A stretch of DNA of 64,000 nucleotides from Halomonas sp. HL-93. Its GTDB lineage: Bacteria; Pseudomonadota; Gammaproteobacteria; Pseudomonadales; Halomonadaceae. The position numbers and the translations under genes are program-made. The stretch covers positions 1,488,001 through 1,552,000 of the forward strand of contig NZ_LT593974.1 of assembly GCF_900086985.1 (NCBI RefSeq). The letters run 5' to 3'. Below, piece by piece: positions 17,886 through 27,065 of the stretch. Numbering within the stretch: the first letter of the stretch is position 1; each line of letters starts with the position of its first letter. The notes beneath the pieces are model-generated. The model was not told the DNA's origin, ran no database searches, and worked only from the letters and a program-made list of their open reading frames with translations.

Positions 17886-19136
17886 ATGCAGACCAACCAG
17901 CTTGTTTTGATTTTCTGCAGTGCGTTATTGCTGCTTGGGCTGTTGGCCTTTTATGTGGGCCGCGCCAAAGCTGCACGCGTGCGCAGCGCTGGTGGCAGCA
18001 TGTTTGCCCAGCCCGATCAGTATGCTTGGTTTGCCGTGCTTTCTACGGCAGGTCCGGCAATATTGGTGGGTGCAGTAGGTGCTTTCGTGATGCTGCTGTT
18101 AGGGGCGGATATCCCCACTTTTTACCTCTTGGCCGCGAGCCTGGTGGTGGCCGCAGCAGGGCTTGTGGTTGGCTTGGCGCAGGTGCGGCCTAACTTCCAT
18201 GCCCGTCAGGCGATTGAGCGGGTGATTCGAATGGCGCTGGCCTCGGCAGCGTTGATTTCGATCTTTACCACTTTCGGCATTTTATTTTCGATCATTTCCG
18301 AGGCGGTGAGTTTTTTCCAGATGCACAGCTTCTGGGAGTTTATCACCGGTACCACCTGGAGCCCCGGGGACAGTTTCTTGGCCTCTGCTGGTCGCGGCGA
18401 TGGGGAAGGTGCGCAATTTGGCTCGGTACCGCTATTTGCCGGCACCTTTATGATCACCGCGATTGCGCTGTTTGTTGCGGTGCCTGTCGGGCTGCTGTCG
18501 GCAATTTATATGTCCGAGTATGCACCACAGAAAGTACGCACTGTAGCGAAACCGATACTCGAGATTCTCGCCGGTATTCCCACCGTGGTGTACGGCTTTT
18601 TCGCGGCGATTACCGTGGCGCCTATCATCGTTAATGTTGCCGGTTTTTTCGGTCTTGAAGCGTCCTACAACAATGCGGTAGCCCCGGGTGTTGTGATGGG
18701 TATCATGATCATTCCGTTTATTTCCTCGCTTTCCGACGATGTGATCAATTCAGTACCCGATACCATGCGCCAAGGGTCGCTGGCGCTTGGCATGACCAAA
18801 GGCGAAACCATTCGCGACGTAGTGATTCCCGCTGCGCTACCGGGCATCATCTCAGCCGCGCTATTAGGGATGTCTCGGGCGCTGGGAGAAACCATGATTG
18901 TGGTCATGGCCGCCGGTATGCGCCCCAATCTTACCGCTAATCCGTTAGAGGACATGACGACCGTGACAGTGCGCATTGTCGCGGCGCTTACCGGTGACCA
19001 AGAGTTTGAAAGTGCCGAAACGTTGTCGGCTTTCGCGCTTGGCTTGGTGCTGTTTGCGGTAACGCTGACGCTTAATCTGGTCTCGGTGCTGATGATCCGC
19101 CGATTCCGTGAAAAATACCGCGTGAACAATCTGTAA
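17886..19136 (+). CDS. pstC: Phosphate ABC transporter permease PstC
   Basis: A 416-residue inner-membrane permease, about 100 residues longer than E. coli PstC because of an N-terminal extension with three extra hydrophobic segments (residues 6-25, 47-72, 77-98). The core carries VPLFAGTFMITAIALFVAVPVGLLSAIYMSEYA and the ABC-permease EAA loop around LGMTKGETIRDVVIPAALPGI. Such long PstC forms are common in Pseudomonas and Halomonas. pstA follows 18 bp later. Confidence 0.93.
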   Translation: MQTNQLVLIFCSALLLLGLLAFYVGRAKAARVRSAGGSMFAQPDQYAWFAVLSTAGPAILVGAVGAFVMLLLGADIPTFYLLAASLVVAAAGLVVGLAQVRPNFHARQAIERVIRMALASAALISIFTTFGILFSIISEAVSFFQMHSFWEFITGTTWSPGDSFLASAGRGDGEGAQFGSVPLFAGTFMITAIALFVAVPVGLLSAIYMSEYAPQKVRTVAKPILEILAGIPTVVYGFFAAITVAPIIVNVAGFFGLEASYNNAVAPGVVMGIMIIPFISSLSDDVINSVPDTMRQGSLALGMTKGETIRDVVIPAALPGIISAALLGMSRALGETMIVVMAAGMRPNLTANPLEDMTTVTVRIVAALTGDQEFESAETLSAFALGLVLFAVTLTLNLVSVLMIRRFREKYRVNNL

Positions 19137-19154
19137 CGCCGAGGAACTGATTCG

Positions 19155-20321
19155 ATGAGCCACTCTTTTGATGACATCAGCCAGCAGCTCAGGCGGCGTC
19201 ACCGCAAGTCCGCACGCTTAAAGTGGATTTCCATGGGCGCGCTAGGCCTTGCTGGGCTATTTCTAGTACTGTTCTTTGCCGACATGCTGAACAAGGGGTT
19301 GCCCGCGTTTCAGCAGGCGTATATCAACACCGAAGTGACTTACACCGAGGAGGCTGCCACCGACGCCCGTCAGGCCATTGCGGAAGATTTAGTGCCTATC
19401 GTCAGCCGTACTGAAATTCGTGAAATACCCAAGGAAATCCGCAACGACGAAGACTTGATTGGCACCTCCGAACAGAAGTGGTTGTTGGTCAATGGTGAGG
19501 TCGATCAATACCTGAAAGGCAATCGCAACAAGCTTACCGAAGAGGAGCGTGAGGCGATTGACGAACGGGTAGAGTCCGGCCAGGTGGAGCTTGCGTTCAA
19601 CCGCACCTTCTTCAGCCAGGGCGATTCCAAAACCTCCGAACGTTCGGGCATCTTGGCTGCTGTAGTGGGCACTGTCATGACGATGATCGTGACCCTTGCG
19701 ATCTCATTCCCGATTGGTGTGATGACGGCGATTTACCTGGAAGAGTTTGCCCCGGATAACCGTTTGACCCAGGCGATTGAAATCAACATTAATAATCTCG
19801 CCGCCATCCCATCGATTTTGTTTGGTTTGTTGGGCCTGGCGATTTTTATTAATTTCTTTGGCGTACCCCGTTCATCGCCACTTGCCGGTGGTATGACCCT
19901 GGCGTTGATGACATTGCCGGTGATTATTATCTCGACCCGCGCAGCACTGCGGAGCGTGCCGGACTCGATACGTCACGCTGCTTTCGGTGTCGGCTGCTCG
20001 CGGTGGCAGGTAGTGCGTGACCACGTACTGCCGTTGGCTATGCCGGGCATCATGACGGGTTCGATCATTGGTCTTGCTCAGGCGATGGGCGAAACGGCCC
20101 CGCTGATCATTGTCGGCATGGTTGCCTTTATTCCCGATGTTGGAGCATCGTTTACCGAGGCGGCAACGGTCATGCCTGCGCAAATATTCACTTGGTCCGG
20201 CGAGCCAGAACATGCGTTTGTCGAAAAAACGGCGGGCGGCATTTTAGTCCTCCTTGCCGTGTTGATCTCGTTAAACGCCTTTGCCGTGTTACTGCGAAAG
20301 AAATTTGAACGTCGCTGGTAA
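19155..20321 (+). CDS. pstA: Phosphate ABC transporter permease PstA
   Basis: A 388-residue permease. After the first membrane helix (about residues 28-48) comes a charged periplasmic region to about residue 165, the DUF3333 N-terminal domain seen in marine and Pseudomonas PstA. The C-terminal permease includes the EAA loop (FGVGCSRWQVVRDHVLPLAMPGI) and GLAQAMGETAPLI. GAGGAA precedes the ATG. It pairs with PstC to form the membrane channel. Confidence 0.93.
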   Translation: MSHSFDDISQQLRRRHRKSARLKWISMGALGLAGLFLVLFFADMLNKGLPAFQQAYINTEVTYTEEAATDARQAIAEDLVPIVSRTEIREIPKEIRNDEDLIGTSEQKWLLVNGEVDQYLKGNRNKLTEEEREAIDERVESGQVELAFNRTFFSQGDSKTSERSGILAAVVGTVMTMIVTLAISFPIGVMTAIYLEEFAPDNRLTQAIEININNLAAIPSILFGLLGLAIFINFFGVPRSSPLAGGMTLALMTLPVIIISTRAALRSVPDSIRHAAFGVGCSRWQVVRDHVLPLAMPGIMTGSIIGLAQAMGETAPLIIVGMVAFIPDVGASFTEAATVMPAQIFTWSGEPEHAFVEKTAGGILVLLAVLISLNAFAVLLRKKFERRW

Positions 20322-20347
20322 GCCAGCGCGTCATATAGGATACCGTT

Positions 20348-21187
20348 ATGAATAGCCAAGCACCTGTAGCGACTGAACAAAACATCCCGAATGTAGGCCA
20401 GCCGTACACGCGCAATGAAAAAGCCTGTCACGATCTGAGCATTCGGGTGCGCGACTTAAACCTCTGGTACGGTAAAAACCAAGCATTGAACGGTTTGAAT
20501 ATCGACCTGTTTCAGAAAAACGTGACGGCCCTAATCGGGCCTTCCGGCTGCGGCAAGTCGACATTTCTACGCTGTTTAAATCGTATGAACGACCTGATTC
20601 CTGGCGTTCGTACAGAAGGACTGGTAGAGATGGACGGCCATGACGTAAATACTGCAAAGATGGACGAAGTAGCGCTGCGTCGTCGCGTAGGGATGGTCTT
20701 CCAGAAACCCAATCCGTTTCCCAAATCGATTTTTGAAAACGTTGCTTACGCGCCCCGTATGCACGATATGGTGAGTCGTAAGGCCGACCAGGATGAACTG
20801 GTAGAGCAGGCGTTGCGCGACGCGGGCCTTTGGAACGAAGTAAAAGATAAGCTGCAAGAGCCGGGCACGTCACTATCCGGTGGTCAGCAACAGCGTTTGT
20901 GTATTGCTCGGGCGATTGCCGTGCAGCCTGATGTGATCCTAATGGATGAGCCCACATCGGCACTTGATCCGATTTCTACGGCAACCATTGAAGACTTAAT
21001 GGATCGCTTGAAAGAGAAATTTACCATCGTCACGGTAACGCACAATATGCAGCAGGCGGCCCGCGTGGCTGATTACACGGCGTTTTTCCACCTGGGGGAA
21101 ATCATTGAGTATAACGATACGAAAGTGATGTTCTCAACCCCGGCAAAAAAGAAAACCGAAGACTATATCTCAGGCCGGTACGGCTAA
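20348..21187 (+). CDS. pstB: Phosphate ABC transporter ATP-binding protein PstB
   Basis: A 279-residue ATPase with Walker [10 protein letters not shown], the ABC signature LSGGQQQR and Walker [14 protein letters not shown]. The [16 protein letters not shown] segment is typical of PstB. The N-terminal 30 residues extend beyond the E. coli form. It ends the pst operon; no phoU is visible downstream, so PhoU must be elsewhere or absent. Confidence 0.95.
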   Translation: MNSQAPVATEQNIPNVGQPYTRNEKACHDLSIRVRDLNLWYGKNQALNGLNIDLFQKNVTALIGPSGCGKSTFLRCLNRMNDLIPGVRTEGLVEMDGHDVNTAKMDEVALRRRVGMVFQKPNPFPKSIFENVAYAPRMHDMVSRKADQDELVEQALRDAGLWNEVKDKLQEPGTSLSGGQQQRLCIARAIAVQPDVILMDEPTSALDPISTATIEDLMDRLKEKFTIVTVTHNMQQAARVADYTAFFHLGEIIEYNDTKVMFSTPAKKKTEDYISGRYG

Positions 21188-21202
21188 ATACTGCTAGCCA
21201 AC

Positions 21203-21230
21203 CAGGCTCACCATCGCGGTGGTGGGCCTG
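21203..21230 (+). terminator. Hairpin after pstB, possible terminator
   Basis: CAGGCTCACCA / TGGTGGGCCTG forms an 11-bp stem with one G-T pair and a TCGCGG loop. The nearest T-run (TTTTTTT) is about 20 bases further on, so it is not a classic intrinsic terminator. Confidence 0.45.
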
Positions 21231-21262
21231 GACGGTAGTAGTAGGCAGTGTTTTTTTGGCTA

Positions 21263-21288
21263 TTCATATATGTTTTAACGCATATGAT
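21263..21288. promoter_or_regulatory. AT-rich dyad upstream of gapdh-arsJ, possible ArsR-type operator
   Basis: ATATATG (21266-21272), spacer TTTTAACG and CATATGA (21281-21287) form an imperfect dyad 40 bp before the gapdh start. The ATATATG half-site recurs in the dyad upstream of acr3 at 24737-24758, though the spacing differs by about 2 bp. A shared ArsR-family regulator is an inference; no arsR is present here. Confidence 0.4.
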
Positions 21289-21327
21289 TATTTTGTTTTC
21301 ATGCACCAGATTACTTAGGAGACCCCC

Positions 21328-22359
21328 ATGACACTGCGTATTGGTATAAACGGTTTCGGTCGCATTGGTCGATTGGCAGTGCGGAGTTTATGGGCGCAGG
21401 TAGAAGCAGGTGAGGCTGAGGTGGCGCGCATTAATGATCCAGGCGGTGACGCCGCGACCTTCGCACACTTGCTCGAGTTTGATTCCGTTCATGGGCATTG
21501 GTCACCGGGTGGAGGGATTTCTGCGAGTCAAGATGCCGTGTTGATCGACGGCGATGCCATCGCGTTTAGTGCCAACAAGGAGATTATGGATAGCGATTGG
21601 TCGGGTTGTGACGTGGTTATTGAGTGTTCGGGCAAAATGAAAACCAGCGCTAAACTTCAGGCGTATTTTGACCAAGGTGTTCAGCGCGTAGTGGTTAGTG
21701 CTCCGGTGAAAGAAGAGGGGGTGCTAAACGTGGTCGTCGGCGTGAACGATCATCTGTATGATCCTGAGCTGCACAAAATCGTAACCGCCGCCAGCTGTAC
21801 GACCAACTGTCTGGCGCCGGTGGTTAAAGTCATTCAGGAAACCTTCGGTATCCGGCATGGTTCCATGACCACGGTGCACGATATCACCAACACGCAAACC
21901 ATTCTGGACGCGCCACACAAGGACCTGCGCCGGGCGCGCGCCTGCGGCATGAGCCTGATTCCCACCACCACCGGTTCGGCAAAAGCCATCACCGCGATAT
22001 TTCCCGAGCTGGAAGGCAAGCTGAACGGCCACGCGATTCGCGTGCCGCTGGCCAACGCCTCGCTCACCGATATGGTCTTCGAGCTTGAGCGCGAGGTCAC
22101 CGTCGAGGAAGTCAATCAGGCATTGAAGCATGCCGCCGATGGTGCTCTTGCGGGCATTCTGGGCTATGAGGAACGCCCGCTGGTGTCGATCGATTACCGT
22201 ACCGACCCGCGCAGCTCGATTATCGATGCGCTTTCCACCATGGTGATCAACGGTACACAGCTCAAACTCTACGCTTGGTACGACAACGAGTGGGGCTACG
22301 CCAACCGCACGGCCGAGCTGGCCCTGAAGGTAGGTGGCGAGCAGGTGGAGCGTGGCTGA
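21328..22359 (+). CDS. ArsJ-associated glyceraldehyde-3-phosphate dehydrogenase
   Basis: A 343-residue NAD-dependent GAPDH. The Rossmann motif is INGFGRIGR; catalytic Cys157 lies in AASCTTNC and His184 in TTVHDITN. The gene overlaps arsJ by 8 bp. In this gene pair GAPDH uses arsenate in place of phosphate to make 1-arseno-3-phosphoglycerate, which ArsJ exports, giving resistance to arsenate without reduction. The [21 protein letters not shown] region fits the ars-linked GAPDH branch. It also follows the pst operon directly. Confidence 0.9.
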   Translation: MTLRIGINGFGRIGRLAVRSLWAQVEAGEAEVARINDPGGDAATFAHLLEFDSVHGHWSPGGGISASQDAVLIDGDAIAFSANKEIMDSDWSGCDVVIECSGKMKTSAKLQAYFDQGVQRVVVSAPVKEEGVLNVVVGVNDHLYDPELHKIVTAASCTTNCLAPVVKVIQETFGIRHGSMTTVHDITNTQTILDAPHKDLRRARACGMSLIPTTTGSAKAITAIFPELEGKLNGHAIRVPLANASLTDMVFELEREVTVEEVNQALKHAADGALAGILGYEERPLVSIDYRTDPRSSIIDALSTMVINGTQLKLYAWYDNEWGYANRTAELALKVGGEQVERG

Positions 22360-23587
22360 TTCACTGCTTGCGCGCGTAAAGGCGCTCCCTTTCGAGGTGC
22401 GCCAGTACATGCTGATCACCGGCAACTACTGGGCGTTCACGATTACTGACGGCGCTTTGCGCATGCTGGTGGTGATGCACTTTCATCAGCTGGGCTATTC
22501 GCCGTTTGAAATAGCCATGCTGTTTTTGTTTTACGAAGCCTTTGGCGTGGTGACCAACCTGGTAGGCGGCTGGCTGGGTGCTCGGCTGGGACTCAACCGC
22601 ACGATGAATGTGGGCCTGGGGCTGCAGATCATTGCCCTTGCCATGCTGATGGTACCTGCGAGCCTACTGACCGTTGCCTGGGTGATGGCCGCCCAGGCGT
22701 TATCGGGCATCGCCAAAGATCTCAACAAGATGAGCGCCAAGAGTGCCGTCAAGGTGCTCGTGCCCAGCGATAGCGCCAACGCCAATAGCGCGCTTTACCG
22801 ATGGGTGGCGATGCTAACCGGTTCCAAGAACGCCCTGAAAGGGCTGGGCTTCTTTGTCGGTGGTCTGCTGTTGACCTTGATTGGTTTTCAGGCGGCGGTA
22901 TTGGTGATGGCGGTCATGCTGGGGGGTGTGCTGGCGCTTTCGCTATGGCGACTGAAGGCGGACCTGGGGCGCCAAAAGGTAAAACCTAAGTTTTCCGAGA
23001 TTTTCTCCAAATCGCGCGCCATCAACGTGCTGTCCGCGGCACGATTTTGCCTGTTTGCCTCCCGCGACGTGTGGTTCGTCGTGGCGCTGCCGGTGTTTTT
23101 ATACGATCAACATGGCTGGTCACACTGGACGGTGGGCGGCTTGCTGGCGGTATGGATCATAGGCTACGGCGGAGTGCAAACCCAGGCGCCCAAGCTAACC
23201 CGGCTGATCAAAGGCGATGCGCGCTCGCTTACCGCAGGCTGGGCAGCGACGCTGGCGGGGCTCGCGATCCTGCTGGCGTTGCTACCCCTGGCAGAGGTTG
23301 AATGGCTGGTCGTCGGCCTGCTCGCCTTTGGTGTCCTGTTCGCGATCAATTCCAGCTGGCACAGCTACCTGATTGTGCATTATGCCCGCGCCGATGGCGT
23401 TTCCATGGACGTCGGCTTTTACTATATGGCCAATGCCATGGGGCGTTTAATTGGCACGCTGCTGTCAGGCTGGCTGTATATGGCATACGGGCTAAGTGCT
23501 TGCCTTTGGGTATCGGCGGCCTTGGTGGCTTCCAGTGCATTGATGGCGTTGGCACTGCCACTAGGCAGCTATCTAGCACGTCCATGA
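22352..23587 (+). CDS. arsJ: Organoarsenical efflux MFS transporter ArsJ
   Basis: A 411-residue inner-membrane MFS protein with about 12 hydrophobic segments. The N-terminal [20 protein letters not shown] and [19 protein letters not shown] segments are diagnostic of ArsJ. It exports 1-arseno-3-phosphoglycerate made by the GAPDH encoded just upstream. GTG 22352 is preferred: AGG lies 6 nt upstream and the N-terminus then has the family's usual length. GTG 22334 would add six residues. acr3 converges on it with only 3 bp between the stops. Confidence 0.93.
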   Translation: MADSLLARVKALPFEVRQYMLITGNYWAFTITDGALRMLVVMHFHQLGYSPFEIAMLFLFYEAFGVVTNLVGGWLGARLGLNRTMNVGLGLQIIALAMLMVPASLLTVAWVMAAQALSGIAKDLNKMSAKSAVKVLVPSDSANANSALYRWVAMLTGSKNALKGLGFFVGGLLLTLIGFQAAVLVMAVMLGGVLALSLWRLKADLGRQKVKPKFSEIFSKSRAINVLSAARFCLFASRDVWFVVALPVFLYDQHGWSHWTVGGLLAVWIIGYGGVQTQAPKLTRLIKGDARSLTAGWAATLAGLAILLALLPLAEVEWLVVGLLAFGVLFAINSSWHSYLIVHYARADGVSMDVGFYYMANAMGRLIGTLLSGWLYMAYGLSACLWVSAALVASSALMALALPLGSYLARP

Positions 23588-23590
23588 AAC

Positions 23591-24661
23591 TCATCCTACA
23601 TGGAACTGATTTCGCGTGTTATTGGCAATTCTCACCAGCGCAAGCATAAGCGGTACTTCGACCAATACACCCACCACCGTGGCCAGTGCCGCGCCAGACT
23701 GCATGCCGAATAGCGCAATGGCGGCCGCGACCGCGAGTTCAAAAAAGTTGCTCGCGCCAATCATCGCCCCGGGTGCGGCGATGTTATGAGGGACTCGCCA
23801 GGCTTTCGCCCAGCCGTAAGCGATGAAGAAGATAAAGAAGGTCTGAATAATCAGCGGTATCGCGATCAAGACAATATGCAGCGGGTTGTTCAGAATCACC
23901 TCGCCCTGGAAGGCAAACAGCAGCACCAGGGTAATGATCAGGCCGATCGGGGTGATCGGGCCGACGCGCTTCATAAAGACATTGTCGTACCACTCGGCGC
24001 CGTGTTTTTTGATCAAGCTTTGCCGCGTGACGTAGCCTGCCGCCAGGGGAATCACGATATACAGCAAGACCGATAGCGCGACGGTGTCCCAGGGCACCTG
24101 AATGTTGGAGATGCCCAGAAGAAAGACCACGATAGGAGCGAAGGCGAACAGCATGATCAGATCATTGAGAGCGACTTGTACCAGCGTATAAGCCGCGTCA
24201 CCACGTGTCAGGTAGCTCCATACAAATACCATGGCGGTGCAGGGGGCGGCGCCTAGCAGGATCGCGCCCGCTAGATATTCGCTGGCTAGTTCGTGAGGAA
24301 TAAAGGGGCGAAAAATCACCATAAAAAACAGCCAGGCAATGGCAAACATGGAGAAGGGCTTGATCAGCCAATTGACGGCCGTGGTGATGGTCAGCCCTTT
24401 GGGCTGGCGGCGGACTCCCGCAATGGCGGTGAAGTCAATTTGCGCCATCATGGGGAAAATCATGGCCCAGATGAGTACCGCGATAGGGATAGAGACCTGG
24501 GCCACCTCAAAGCGTGACAGGGCCTGCGGTACTGCCGGGGCGAGTTGCCCGAGCAAGATACCCGCGACAATGGCAAAGGCGACCCACAGCGAGAGATAGC
24601 GCTCGAAAAGGCCCATGCCGTCGGCGGTGGAGGGCGACGCTTTATCCTGCAGCGATGACAT
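23591..24661 (-). CDS. acr3: Arsenite efflux permease Acr3
   Basis: A 356-residue membrane protein with ten hydrophobic segments. The conserved Cys141 in GAAPCTAMVFVW and Glu335 in GVLVEVPLML match the functional residues of ACR3 arsenite permeases. It exports arsenite produced by ArsC. The start at 24661 has AAGGAG 7 nt upstream; a longer frame reaching 24778 has no ribosome site. It is divergent from arsC, with a dyad between them. Confidence 0.93.
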   Translation of the reverse strand: MSSLQDKASPSTADGMGLFERYLSLWVAFAIVAGILLGQLAPAVPQALSRFEVAQVSIPIAVLIWAMIFPMMAQIDFTAIAGVRRQPKGLTITTAVNWLIKPFSMFAIAWLFFMVIFRPFIPHELASEYLAGAILLGAAPCTAMVFVWSYLTRGDAAYTLVQVALNDLIMLFAFAPIVVFLLGISNIQVPWDTVALSVLLYIVIPLAAGYVTRQSLIKKHGAEWYDNVFMKRVGPITPIGLIITLVLLFAFQGEVILNNPLHIVLIAIPLIIQTFFIFFIAYGWAKAWRVPHNIAAPGAMIGASNFFELAVAAAIALFGMQSGAALATVVGVLVEVPLMLALVRIANNTRNQFHVG

Positions 24662-24736
24662 ATAGAACTCCTTGATCGAAGGGCGCGTGAATGCATCCGT
24701 TGGGAGCGTGCTGCTGCAACGCGCATTGTTTTCCAT

Positions 24737-24758
24737 AATATATGGTTTTCCGTATATT
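24737..24758. promoter_or_regulatory. Dyad between acr3 and arsC, candidate ArsR-family operator
   Basis: AATATATGG (24737-24745), TTTT, CCGTATATT (24750-24758): nine-base arms with one mismatch, in the 183-bp divergent region. An overlapping CCATA-ATA-TATGG (24733-24745) forms a second small palindrome. The position suits control of both acr3 and arsC. It resembles the dyad before gapdh. Confidence 0.5.
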
Positions 24759-24844
24759 TCTAGTGCCGCGCCATGCATGAAATATTGCCGTCATGAACCC
24801 GGCGTAGAGTAACAGCCACTAACTACATAAGAGGCTGTTTATTT

Positions 24845-25258
24845 ATGGCGAAGCGCCGCGTGTTGTTCCTTTGCAATGCTAACTCTGCACGGTCTCTGAT
24901 GGGGGAGGCGCTGCTTCGCCATTTGGCAGATGATCGTTTTGAAGCCTTTAGTGCCGGTTCTGAACCCGATGAGCCCCATGCGTTGACACTTGAGGCGTTA
25001 CACAAGCATGGGCTTCCTACCGAAGGCTTACGCAGTAAGCCGTTGGATGTATTTGAAAGCGAGACCTTCGACTTTGTCATTGTGCTGTGTGATAAGGCCC
25101 AGCAAGCCTGCCGCGATTGGCAAGGAAAGGCGGGCGATGTGCTGTTCTGGGATATTCGAGATCCTCGCCTGATTGGCAAGGCAGATGCTTATGAGCAGGC
25201 GTTATTAGAGATTCGCCGGCGCCTTCAGCTTTGGCTACCCCTCCATAAGTATAATTAA
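24845..25258 (+). CDS. arsC: Arsenate reductase, low-molecular-weight phosphatase fold
   Basis: A 137-residue cytoplasmic enzyme. The CX5R loop is CNANSAR at residues 10-16, with further cysteines at 82 and 89 (LCDKAQQAC) and the acid Asp in DIRDP. Cys10, Cys82 and Cys89 correspond in position to the redox relay of S. aureus pI258 ArsC, which uses thioredoxin, so a thioredoxin-coupled arsenate reductase is expected. The phosphatase loop reads NANSARS instead of the usual TGNSCRS. Only a weak AGAGG lies upstream of the ATG. Confidence 0.9.
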   Translation: MAKRRVLFLCNANSARSLMGEALLRHLADDRFEAFSAGSEPDEPHALTLEALHKHGLPTEGLRSKPLDVFESETFDFVIVLCDKAQQACRDWQGKAGDVLFWDIRDPRLIGKADAYEQALLEIRRRLQLWLPLHKYN

Positions 25259-25283
25259 ACTTAGCTAAAAGGTGCGGGTAGAG

Positions 25284-26981
25284 ATGAAATGGATTAATAA
25301 CTTAAGCGTCAAAGCAAGCTGGACGTTTGTGCTGGTTGCGTTCAGTGGTTTAGTTCTCGTCATTGGCACGCTGGGGCTGTTCGCCAACCATTTTGGTCGT
25401 GAGGCATTCACGTCGCTGCATGAAGGGGACATGGCGCAAATTAGCAACCTCGATAGCGCCTACTCCCAGCTATTGCGTTCGCGTATTCAGATGAACCGTG
25501 CGGCGGAGTTAATCCGTAGTCCTTCATTTGATCGGCCTGACCCCTTGATAGAAGAAGCCCAGCGGTTGCTGGACTCGGCCTCTGAGAATTTCTCTCAATT
25601 TACAGCGAGTGATTTTGAGCCCAATCAGCAGGCGTTGGTGGATCAATTAGCATCGAACTTTCAGTCATTCGTTAACAATAATCTCAATCTTCAGATGATG
25701 ATGCTGGAAGAGCGCGATATCTCCGGTTTCTTCTCAGGCGAGTCGCGGGTGGATGATAGTAGTCAACAGTTTGTGGAGAGTACCGAAGCATTTTTTGAAG
25801 CCTCAACCCAGCGTGGTAACGTGCTGTTCGCGCGCTTTGAGCAGGTTTCGTCGCTGCTTTTTTGGGGCGTGATTGCGGCGCTAGGTACTGCGTTGCTGGT
25901 AGTGGCGGTAGTGGTATGGGGCGTGCGTAAAAACGTGCTTCGCCCGTTGAAGAAAATCACTGGGCACTTCCAGCGCATTGCTAATGGTGACCTGTCGGCG
26001 CCGGTAAAAGCGCACTCAAATAACGAAATTGGTCAGCTGTTTAGTGAGCTGGATAAGATGCAGCACTCGCTGACGGCCACGGTTAATCGGCTTAATGCGA
26101 GCAGCCAGCAGGTATATAGCAATAGTCAGGAGATGACCGAACAGAACCAGCTGTTGGCGAGCCAAACCGACACTCAAGTCTCGGCCTTGCAGCAAATGGC
26201 CGCGAGCTTGGAGCAACTGACCGCCACGGTGAATCAAAATGCTGAAAGCGCGGCGCATGTTAGTCAGTCAACGGCGGATGTGTCCCATAAAGCGCAGCAG
26301 GGTGATGAGGTGATTAGCCAGTTTATCGCCACTATGGAGGCGATAAATAGTCACTCCGAAGAGATTCAAAGCATTATTCGCATGATTGAGAGTATTGCTT
26401 TCCAAACCAATATTTTAGCACTCAATGCATCGGTTGAAGCGGCGCGTGCCGGTGAGCACGGGCGTGGGTTCGCGGTGGTTGCCAGTGAAGTACGTGCACT
26501 GGCAACGCGCAGTGCTAATGCCGCAAGCGAGATTCGAACTCGCATTGAAGCATCGAGTGCGAGTGTCCAGGAGGGTAGCGTTCTGTCCCAGCAGGCCGGT
26601 GAACATACGCGGGCGATTATGCAGGCAGCGAGTAATGTGAACACGCAGATGACGCAAATTACTCATGCTTCTGAGGAGCAGCGGCGTGGCATTGAAGAGG
26701 TCAATCAAGCGGTTACCCAAATCGATACCACGACCCAAGACACCATGCGCTTAGTCAATCAGGCGGCCCAGAGCGCAGAGGTGTTGTCCCAGGAAGCCTT
26801 GCAGATGCGTGAATATGCCGGCCAATTCAGTGTTGTCGAGGAAGTAACTGATGCAGGCCGAAATCATGCCAATGGGGAGGACGCTGAATATCCCGGATGG
26901 GAGCAGCTTAGCCAGGATGAATCAGCTATAGCAAGCCGCCAACAGGATGACCATAAAGCCCGTTTGCTTGCCGCCTCGTAG
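25284..26981 (+). CDS. Methyl-accepting chemotaxis protein
   Basis: A 565-residue chemoreceptor. Membrane helix 1 lies at about residues 10-31, then a helical periplasmic domain of the Tar four-helix type (rich in Gln, Ser and Asp), helix 2 near 190-212, HAMP at 213-265, and a cytoplasmic coiled coil whose hairpin tip [30 protein letters not shown] lies at 371-400. There is no C-terminal NWETF-type CheR tether. ATG 25284 has AAGGTG 9 nt upstream. It begins 25 bp after arsC with no hairpin between, so it may be co-transcribed. The ligand is unknown. Confidence 0.93.
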   Translation: MKWINNLSVKASWTFVLVAFSGLVLVIGTLGLFANHFGREAFTSLHEGDMAQISNLDSAYSQLLRSRIQMNRAAELIRSPSFDRPDPLIEEAQRLLDSASENFSQFTASDFEPNQQALVDQLASNFQSFVNNNLNLQMMMLEERDISGFFSGESRVDDSSQQFVESTEAFFEASTQRGNVLFARFEQVSSLLFWGVIAALGTALLVVAVVVWGVRKNVLRPLKKITGHFQRIANGDLSAPVKAHSNNEIGQLFSELDKMQHSLTATVNRLNASSQQVYSNSQEMTEQNQLLASQTDTQVSALQQMAASLEQLTATVNQNAESAAHVSQSTADVSHKAQQGDEVISQFIATMEAINSHSEEIQSIIRMIESIAFQTNILALNASVEAARAGEHGRGFAVVASEVRALATRSANAASEIRTRIEASSASVQEGSVLSQQAGEHTRAIMQAASNVNTQMTQITHASEEQRRGIEEVNQAVTQIDTTTQDTMRLVNQAAQSAEVLSQEALQMREYAGQFSVVEEVTDAGRNHANGEDAEYPGWEQLSQDESAIASRQQDDHKARLLAAS

Positions 26982-27004
26982 TGCCAAATCACTGGTTGTC
27001 AAAA

Positions 27005-27033
27005 GCGCCCTGGCTGACATTCTGCCAGGGTGC
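27005..27033. terminator. Hairpin between convergent mcp and thiolase genes
   Basis: GCGCCCTGGC / GCCAGGGTGC forms a 10-bp stem with one G-T pair, 23 bp after the mcp stop. It lacks a T-tract, so it may be a weak two-way terminator. Confidence 0.4.
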
Positions 27034-27065
27034 TAATCGGTGTGATTTAGCCTTGAAATTGCTGG

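Noticed and set aside
21724..22425. A 233-codon frame antisense to gapdh
   Set aside because: It mirrors the codon pattern of the confirmed GAPDH gene, has no recognisable motif and no ribosome site.
26525..26545. GATTCGAACTC, which resembles the reverse complement of a tRNA T-arm
   Set aside because: It codes for part of the conserved MCP signalling region, and no acceptor, D or anticodon stem can be formed around it.
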